Part shown: piece after piece, positions 59,096 to 64,000 of the stretch
Numbering within the stretch: the first letter of the stretch is position 1
How the letters are laid out: every line of letters begins with the position of its first letter
Assembly (NCBI RefSeq): GCF_052324685.1
Contig: NC_135213.1
Span: forward strand, 3,497,646 to 3,561,645
Origin: Brachyhypopomus gauderio
Lineage: Eukaryota > Chordata > Actinopteri > Gymnotiformes > Hypopomidae
Reading direction: 5' to 3'
Length of the DNA: 64,000 bases
The notes under the pieces: generated by a model
Database searches by the model: none
What the model was told of the DNA's origin: nothing
What the model saw: the letters and a program-made list of their open reading frames with translations, nothing else
Made by a program: the position numbers and the translations under genes

Positions 59096-62028
59096 ACACT
59101 GCTCAAAAAAATAAAGGGAATTTCACCTGCTGTCGTGCAAATGGAATAGACAACAGGTAGAAATGAGAGGCAATTAGCAAGACCCCCCCTATAAAGGAGT
59201 GGTTCTGCAGGTGGGGACCACAGACCACTTCTCAGTACCTATGCTTTCTGGCTGATGTTTTGGTCACTTTTGAATGTTGGTGGTCCTTTCACACTCGTGG
59301 TAGCATGAGACGGACTCACACAACCCACACAAGTGGCTCAGGTAGTGCAGCTCATCCAGGATGGCACATCAATGCGAGCTGTGGCAAGAAAGTTTGCTGT
59401 GTCTGTCAGCGTAGTGTCCAGAGGCTGGAGGCGCTACCAGGAGACAGGCCAGTACACCAGGAGACATGGAGGAGGCCGTAGGAGGGCAACAACCCAGCAG
59501 CAAGACCGCTACCTCCGCCTTTGTGCAAGAAGGAACAGGAGGAGCACTGCCAGAGCCCTGCAAAATGACCTCCAGCAGGCCACAAATGTGCATGTGTCTG
59601 CACAAATGGTTAGAAACCGACTCCATGAGGATGGTATGAGGGCCCGACCTCCACAGATGGGGGTTGTCCTCACAGCACAACACTGTGCAGGACGCTTGGC
59701 ATTTGCCAGAGAACACCAGGATTGGCAAATTTGCCACTGGCGCCTTGTGCTCTTCACAGATGAAAGCAGGTTCACACTGAGCACATGTGACAGACGTGGA
59801 GAGCGATCTGCCTGCAACATCCTTCAGCATGACCGGTTTGGCAGTGGGTCAGTAATGGTGTTGGGTGGCATTTCTTTGGAGGGCCGCACAGCCCTCCATG
59901 TGCTCACCAGAGGTAGCCTGACTGCCATTAGGTACCGAGATGAGATCCTCAGAACCCCTTGTGAGACCATATGCTGGTGCGGTTGACACTGGGTTCTTCC
60001 TAATGCAGGACAATGCTAGACCTCATGTGGCTGGAGTGTGTCAGCAGTTCCTGCAAGATGAAGGCATTGAAGCTATGGACTGGCCCGCCTGTTCCCCAGA
60101 CCTGAATCCGATTGAGCACATCTGGGACATCATGTCTCGCCATCCACCAACGTCACATTGCACCACAGACTGTCCAGGAGTTGGCGGATGCTTTAGTCCA
60201 GGTCTGGGAGGAGATCCCTCAGGAGACCATCCGCCACCTCATCAGGAGCATGCCCAGGCGTTGTAGGGAGGTCATACAGGCACGTGGAGGTCACACACAA
60301 TACTGAGCCTCATTTTGACTTGTTTTAAGGACATTACATCAAAGTTGGATCAGCCTGTAGTGTTTTTCCACTTTAATTTTGTGTGTGGCTCCAAATCCAG
60401 GCCTCCATTGGTTAATAAATTTTATTTCCATTGATGATTTTTGTGTGATTTTGTTGTCAGCACATTCAACTTTGTACAGAACAAAGTATTCAATGAGAAT
60501 ATTTTATTCATTCAGATCTAGGATGTGTTATTTGAGTGTTCCCTTTATTTTTTTTGAGCAGTATATATATATATATATAAAATAGAGGACACACTCTAGT
60601 TTTATCCTAACTAGATATTTAGACATAATACTGCTTTAATACTGCAAGGTCATGTGGTCAGAGGTGAACTTCGTTATAGCCAGTGTGTATTTTATTTAAA
60701 ATAATTAACACCCTTGAGCCAGTGTGGCTTTGGACATAGATAATGCTGTGCCGTTTGCTGTGGTGGATATTTAAAGTCTAGATCTTATTTATGCATAAAA
60801 ACGTAAATCGACAATATAATCTGTAGCGTCTTTATGCACGGATAAATGAGGGCAGTCGGAATTCGGCACAACACCGGCTGAAAGCCAATTCTGTCGCACT
60901 ACAGACACCGTTCGGAAACTGATCAGTTCAGTTAAATGCATTCAGTTCAGTAGATATGTGGCTTTTAGGCCGGTGCGGCTTTTTTTTTTTACTTTGTAGG
61001 TGCGGCTTATATTGAGGTGCGCTCTATAGTCAAGAAAATACGGTGTATATATATATAAATAGCACAATTTGACAAAGACAAAGGATCTACTACAACATGG
61101 TGAATTGATTTTACAGCTACAGGCCCCTCCCCCCATGATAATCAGTTACAGTAAACGTCTAAGCTGCAGGATATTAAATGTGAGCCTCAGATTTTAATGG
61201 GAAGAGAGGCTAAAGGCTCAGTTATACTTTTGTGTCTGACCGTAGCGCTCGACTCAGCACACTTCGTGTGAACCTGTGAGAGCGGCGGAAGCGATTATAC
61301 TGGGCGCGTCATTCTTTGCAGTGTTCTACCTAGTATAAAGAATTACCCAACAAAAAAGGGGAAGGAACATTTACCTGATGAATTTTAATGCTGTTCCAGG
61401 TTTGAAAAGTGCTGGAATTTTGGCTAAAATAGAAAATGCTTGAAATTGTAATTGTATAGTGAGTCCCCGATTAACGACGAGTCTTGTTAATGACAGATTG
61501 GAGTTACGACGACTTTTTTTTTTTATTTTGCTTGGTGCGCGGAAGAGCAGTGGCAGCACAGTGGAGTGTTGTAGAGTGTTGTGTAGTGTTGTGTACGATA
61601 AGCTGAGGCAGCGCAGCCTCCACCACAGCCCATCTCGGCAACGCAGTCGCTCTTTCTCACGCTGTACGCACGCACAAGAACATTTAGCTTTTTAATACTG
61701 TATTTAAATACTATTAAAAAATGATAAGAATTTTTAAATACAGTATGAAAGCAATGGAAGTATCCAGTGAAGTACAGTATGTGAAAAGAACCATGTACCA
61801 TTAATGGTTAATTAATGTACCGTTGCCTGCCATTAATACCTAACCCAAATCTAGGGTCACGCTTAACGACAAAAACTGCTTTATGACAGACTTTTAAGTC
61901 TAACTGTATTACATTTCACAACAATTAAACAATTACCAAACATTTTGCTGTCATGTTTTACAGCTTCTGATGGAACACCATCGTGCACCAGCTCAGATGT
62001 CGTCATCAGGATGCACTTGTTGACTTAA
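44769..62028 (+). CDS. MHC class I heavy chain, complete eight-exon gene, probably non-classical
   Basis: Exons: leader 44769-44826; alpha1 46988-47245; alpha2 48740-48991; alpha3 49642-49920; transmembrane 50029-50133; tail exons 50625-50681, 57316-57363 and 61964-62028 (TAA 62026-62028). All junctions are GT/AG and the frame is open throughout, about 373 aa. Alpha1 has [22 protein letters not shown] and an N-T-T sequon. Alpha2 has GVHTLQ, the YDGD turn, WNAAND and the CEL...YLETAC disulfide pair, but is about 8 residues short. Alpha3 is a C1 Ig domain ([27 protein letters not shown]) with three sequons. The helix [20 protein letters not shown] is followed by WRKKKK. Aligned by eye to HLA numbering, Y84, T143 and Y159 are kept but Y7 is F, K146 M, W147 L and Y171 Q, so classical peptide binding is doubtful. 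The lineage (L-like or other) is unsettled. Introns 1, 2, 6 and 7 hold many transposons. No clear ISRE or S-X-Y box was seen in 44617-44768. Confidence 0.9.
45264..46484. mobile_element. Non-autonomous hAT element in MHC intron 1
   Basis: 8-bp duplication TTTCTAAC (45256-45263 and 46485-46492); inverted ends TAGGGTTGCAACGGTA and TAGGGTTGCAGCGGTA; ACGGTATGATAACCGT repeated near both ends. The interior carries a copy of a dispersed repeat (45820-46255) also found at 53990-54240 and 61207-62480. No transposase. Confidence 0.9.
47390..48479 (-). mobile_element. Deleted Tc1-like element in MHC intron 2
   Basis: Inverted ends CAGTCATGGCCAAAAGTTTT at both sides, flanked by TA. The minus strand encodes transposase pieces: N-terminal HTH ([17 protein letters not shown], 48140-48090), a second HTH ([16 protein letters not shown]), [10 protein letters not shown], then [12 protein letters not shown] and [14 protein letters not shown]. 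The C-terminal third with the second Asp and Glu is deleted, and frames are broken, so it cannot move itself. Confidence 0.9.
48993..49079. repeat. (GT)n microsatellite at the alpha2 splice donor
   Basis: About 40 GT units begin within ten bases of the donor GTTGTT that follows exon 3 at 48991. Confidence 0.95.
51330..52495 (-). mobile_element. L1/Tx1-type LINE, 3' half, inverted partner of 52955-57180
   Basis: Minus-strand frames give the middle and C-terminal part of an L1/Tx1 reverse transcriptase: [18 protein letters not shown] and [11 protein letters not shown] (52480-52390), NPKASV, then [18 protein letters not shown] (motif B region), SLYADDFII (motif C, YADD), [29 protein letters not shown] and [15 protein letters not shown]. 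Frameshifts occur between pieces. A 148-bp hAT MITE lies inside. Intron 6 of the MHC gene. Confidence 0.85.
52176..52323. mobile_element. hAT MITE inside L1 fragment
   Basis: 8-bp duplication GTTACAGA (52168-52175 and 52324-52331); inverted ends CAGTGGCGGAC and CAGAGGCAGTC. Excising it rejoins the L1 reading across the site. Confidence 0.8.
52496..52750. repeat. CA microsatellites and a dispersed fish repeat
   Basis: CA runs at 52500-52527 and 52557-52575 lead into GGGGAGCAGTTGGGGTTAAG, CTTGCTCAACAGCACTTCAG and CAACCTTCCGGTCA, words of a common fish repeat. It sits at the inner junction of the inverted L1. Confidence 0.7.
53194..54588. mobile_element. Non-autonomous hAT element, copy 1, inside L1
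   Basis: Near-perfect 8-bp duplication (ATATCTTG / CTATCTTG); inverted ends CAGTGTTGTATA and CAGAGTTGTATA; subterminal AGTACTTGAGT/ACTTAAGTA words. No transposase. Interior 53990-54240 shares a dispersed repeat with 46030-46255. Confidence 0.85.
54924..56192. mobile_element. Non-autonomous hAT element, copy 2, inside L1, opposite orientation
   Basis: Flanked by CGTATAGC (54916-54923) and TGTATAGC (56193-56200), which differ by a CpG-to-TpG change. Ends match copy 1 in reverse orientation. A solo LTR is nested at 55159-55624. Confidence 0.85.
55159..55624 (-). repeat. Solo LTR of the 3988-6248 family
   Basis: It runs 466 bp from TGTAACGTAGCTC to CTACGTGACA and is flanked by AGTGT (55154-55158 and 55625-55629). 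Confidence 0.9.
56347..57105 (+). CDS. L1/Tx1 ORF2 segment: linker and reverse transcriptase N-terminus
   Basis: 252 open codons. The first 130 residues are helical and Lys/Glu-rich, the region between endonuclease and [21 protein letters not shown] and [15 protein letters not shown] mark the start of RT. The frame belongs to the larger broken element and its first Met is not a natural start. Confidence 0.8.
   Translation: MDTYLLKDKQFCQMISSAIEEFLDFIDSDEVSSSVLWETLKVVIRGKIISYKSMVNKNKRKELEGLIKNIQEIIPVQNSIRELQAKYEILVSEKTERMLLKLQGFVYEHKKSGEKSGHLLSHQLKCKSSEQHISSIKKNNGELIDDPLEINHTFQTFYSNLYLSEAPSDKTDMSDFFSQLNVLKVNEVSRAELEFPISSTKIEDAIRAMQNGKAPGPDGYPSVFFKTFSRQLTPLLQAMFHESKIPKHCQQY
57430..58245. mobile_element. 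hAT-like remnant in MHC intron 7
   Basis: The right end reads ATGCACACCCCTAATA preceded by TTTAAAAAATTTATCTA-type repeats, the look of a hAT end. The block 57973-58108 matches 12585-12715 in reverse. A C run at 57888-57904 interrupts it. The left end is uncertain. Confidence 0.5.
58252..58294. repeat. (AT)n microsatellite
   Basis: Pure AT run, target of the next element. Confidence 0.95.
58296..58989. mobile_element. Non-autonomous hAT-like element in (AT)n
   Basis: Ends CAGTAGCGAACCGT and CAGTGGGGAACCGT are inverted repeats. AT repeats on both sides hide the target duplication. A C run lies at about 58340-58360. Confidence 0.65.
58990..59096. repeat. (AT)n/(GT)n microsatellite
   Basis: Mixed AT and GT dinucleotides between two transposons. 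Confidence 0.95.
59098..60562 (+). mobile_element. Tc1-like element with frameshifted transposase, MHC intron 7
   Basis: Inverted ends ACTGCTCAAAAAAATAAAGG at both sides, in AT-rich target. The plus strand holds a nearly full transposase broken by at least two frameshifts. Confidence 0.9.
59333..60306 (+). pseudogene. Tc1-like transposase, frameshifted
   Basis: Frame 1 (59333-59986) has the HTH ([17 protein letters not shown]), a GRRR linker, and the first Asp in [13 protein letters not shown]. The frame breaks near 59950; [19 protein letters not shown] (second Asp) and [14 protein letters not shown] (Glu) follow in another frame. A second shift near 60140 is needed to reach the C terminus ([15 protein letters not shown]). 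All catalytic residues are present but the chain is broken. Confidence 0.9.
60581..61206. other. No gene seen in MHC intron 7
   Basis: Mostly unassigned AT-rich DNA. It has a short shared block near 60826-60880 (GTAGCGTCTTTATGC, GGAATTCGGCACAACACCGG) matching 11765-11815. Confidence 0.4.
61207..61455. repeat. Dispersed repeat, copy in MHC intron 7
   Basis: Begins AAAGGCTCAGTTATACTTT, then TGACCGTAGCGCTCGA and AACCTGTGAGAGCGGC; matches 62098-62220 closely, and its later part matches 11375-11430. Confidence 0.75.
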
Positions 62029-62097
62029 GAAGGTAAGGAGTTTTATTATTCTTATTTTCTCCATAAAGATGTTTCTAAATTCTATAGCTTTGTCTAC

Positions 62098-62480
62098 CTA
62101 AAGGCTCAGTTATACTTTTGCATCTGACCGTAGCGCTCGATTCCGCACACTGCGTGCGAACCTGTGAGAGCGGCTGAAACTTTTATACTTGAAGCATCAC
62201 ATTCCGACACGATATGTGGTAGCTATCATACTTTGGCTAAAGTACTTGAAAATGCTTGAAGTAATTTGTTTCACAACAAATAGCTATCTGACTGAATTGA
62301 TCGCTTGTATTACGTTTACAAATACAAGCCTCTTGTAATTCCAGGGCAAAATTTGAGTGAACATGAAGACGTTAAGATTGGGTGTTTTGAAAATAAACAA
62401 CCATTACATAAAATGTATGCTAGCTTGGTAACCAAGTTAGTTACCGGAGCAAATCCTAACCAAACTAGCATATATTTTAA
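62098..62480. repeat. Dispersed repeat, second copy, downstream of the MHC stop codon
   Basis: Same start (AAAGGCTCAGTTATACTTT) and the block GAAGACGTTAAGATTGGGTG shared with 45928-45947. It lies beyond the donor at 62033, so in a 3'-UTR intron or past the gene. Confidence 0.75.
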
Positions 62481-62663
62481 GTATATATCCAACAAGCTTA
62501 TGTAATACAGTCATTCTTCTGCTATTACCAATGTAGCGATATATTGATAAGGGGCACCAACCTGAAATTTCAGGGAAATATGTATTTCATAACAGGAATA
62601 GATGACCCAATACCACTGGTTGAAATATATTTGCCACAGTAATTGGTTTAATGAATAAATGTA

Positions 62664-64000
62664 CACTACCATTCAAAAGTTTGGGGTCACTTAGACATGT
62701 TCTTATTTTTGAAAGAAAAGCAGTTTTTTTCTATGTAGCTAACATTAAATGCGTCAAAAATACACTCTATACATTATTAATGTGGTAAATGACTAATCTA
62801 GCTGTAAACGTCTGGTTTTTAATGCAATATCTACATAGGTGTATGGAGACCCATTTCCAACAACCATCACTCCAGTGTTCTAATGGTACATTGTATTTGC
62901 TAACTGTGTAAGTAGGCTATTGGATATTTAGAAAACCCTTGAAAACCCTTGTGCAAGTAGGTTAGCACATCTGAAAACAATTTTGCTGATTAGAGAAGCT
63001 ATAAAACTGACCTTCCTTTGAGCTAGTTGAGAATCTGGAGCATCACAATTGTTGGTTCAATTAAACTCACAAAATGGCCAGAAAAAAACAACTTTCAATT
63101 GAAACTCGACAGTCTATTCTTGTTCTGAGAAATGAAGTCTATTCCATGCGAGACATTGCCAAGAAACTAAAGATTTCCTACAATGGTGTGTACTACTCCC
63201 TTCAGAGGAGAGCACAGACAGGCTCTAACCAGAGTAGAAGGAGAAGTGGAAGGCCCCGCTGCACAACTGAGCAAGAAGACAAGTACATTAGAGTCTCCAG
63301 TTTGAGAAATCGACGCCTCACAGGTCCTCAACTGGCAGCTTCATTATATAGTACCCGCAAAACGCCAGTGTCAACGTCTACAGTGAAGAGGCGACTCCGG
63401 GATGCTGGCCTTCAGGGCAGAGTGGCAAAGAAAAAGCCATATCTGGCTAATAAAAGAAAAAGATTAATATGGGCAAAAGAACACAGACATTGGACAGAGG
63501 AAGATTGGAAAAAAGTGTTTTTTTTGGACAGATGAATCAAAGTTTGAGGTGTTTGGATCACACAGATGAACATTTGTGAGACGCAGAACAACTGAAAAGA
63601 TGCTGGAAGAGTGCCTGACACCATCTGTCAAACATGGTGGAGGTAATGTGATGGTCTAGGGTTGCTTTGGTGCTGGTAAAGTGGGAGATTTGAACAAGGT
63701 AAAAGAGATTTTGAATAAGGAAGGCTATCACTCCATTTTGCAACACCATGCCATACCCTGTGGACAGCGCTTGATTGGAGCCAATTTCATCCTGCAACAG
63801 GACAATGACCCAAAGCACACCTCCAAATTATGCACAAACTATTTAGAGAAGAAGCAGGCAGCTGGTGTTTTATCGGTAATGGAGTGGCCAGCGCAGTCAC
63901 CAGATCTCAACCCCATTGAGCTGTTGTAGGAGCAGCTTGACCGTATGGTACGAAAAAAGTGCCCATTAACCCAATCAAACTTGTGGGAGCGACTTCTGGA
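62664..64000 (+). mobile_element. Tc1-like element, right end outside window
   Basis: Left end CACTACCATTCAAAAGTTTG after TA (62662-62663). The other end is not in the window. Confidence 0.85.
63074..63929 (+). pseudogene. Tc1-like transposase, frameshifted, C-terminus beyond break
   Basis: The first frame (63074-63535) has both HTH segments (MRDIAKKLKISYNGVYYSL, STSTVKRRLRDAGLQGRV), the GRPR linker, and HWTEEDWKKV. A T8 run at 63517 shifts the frame right before the first Asp (TDESKFEVF in another frame). TAG and TGA codons follow at 63563-63660. The second Asp ([14 protein letters not shown]) and Glu ([10 protein letters not shown]) are read at 63790-63925, then a stop. Not functional. Confidence 0.9.

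Overview
This is vertebrate nuclear DNA, almost certainly from a teleost fish. Coding exons are short and bounded by GT/AG introns. The recognisable host genes are immune genes of teleost type. The rest is a dense mix of Tc1-like, hAT, PIF/Harbinger, BEL/Pao, Gypsy-like, endogenous-retrovirus-like, L1/Tx1 and other non-LTR elements, as in many fish genomes. I cannot fix the species or order.

Host genes. (1) At 532-1803 (minus) are four exons of an Ig-superfamily receptor: leader, one V-like domain, short stalk and transmembrane segment; the tail exon was not found. (2) At 24734-25312 (plus) lies an orphan TIR domain of a fish TLR22/TLR13-type Toll-like receptor, cut off from its leucine-rich repeats by retroelement debris. 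(3) At 33602-35391 (plus) is a complete six-exon paralogue of the first receptor, about 222 aa. (4) At 44769-62028 (plus) is a complete eight-exon MHC class I heavy chain, about 373 aa: leader, alpha1, alpha2, alpha3, transmembrane, and three short repeated tail exons. Its peptide-anchor positions are only partly conserved, so it looks non-classical.

Layout. 1-2 kb: Ig receptor A. 2-9 kb: LTR elements, including a short LTR element with a 5-bp target duplication and a very young retrovirus-like element with nearly identical LTRs. 9-12.5 kb: mostly unassigned DNA with small repeats. 12.5-15.1 kb: hAT and Harbinger remnants. 15.1-21.6 kb: a decayed BEL/Pao retrotransposon split by an intact Tc1-like transposon. 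21.7-28.2 kb: a small TA-flanked element, hAT, Gypsy debris, the TIR fragment, a solo LTR and a Harbinger-type element. 29.0-30.2 kb: a 5'-truncated LINE. 31.3-33.1 kb: an LTR-like sequence and a hAT element. 33.6-35.4 kb: Ig receptor B. 36.3-43.3 kb: nested DNA transposons, simple repeats and a 1.2-kb CT-rich minisatellite. 44.3-62 kb: the MHC class I gene, whose introns hold at least a dozen insertions. 62.7-64 kb: another Tc1-like copy running off the window.

How the genes relate. The two Ig receptors, the TIR fragment and the class I gene form a loose innate/adaptive immune neighbourhood enlarged by repeats. MHC class I would present a ligand at the cell surface, and the Ig receptors are candidate leukocyte surface receptors; no direct partnership can be read from sequence. 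I found no rRNA, tRNA, CRISPR array or prokaryotic operon.
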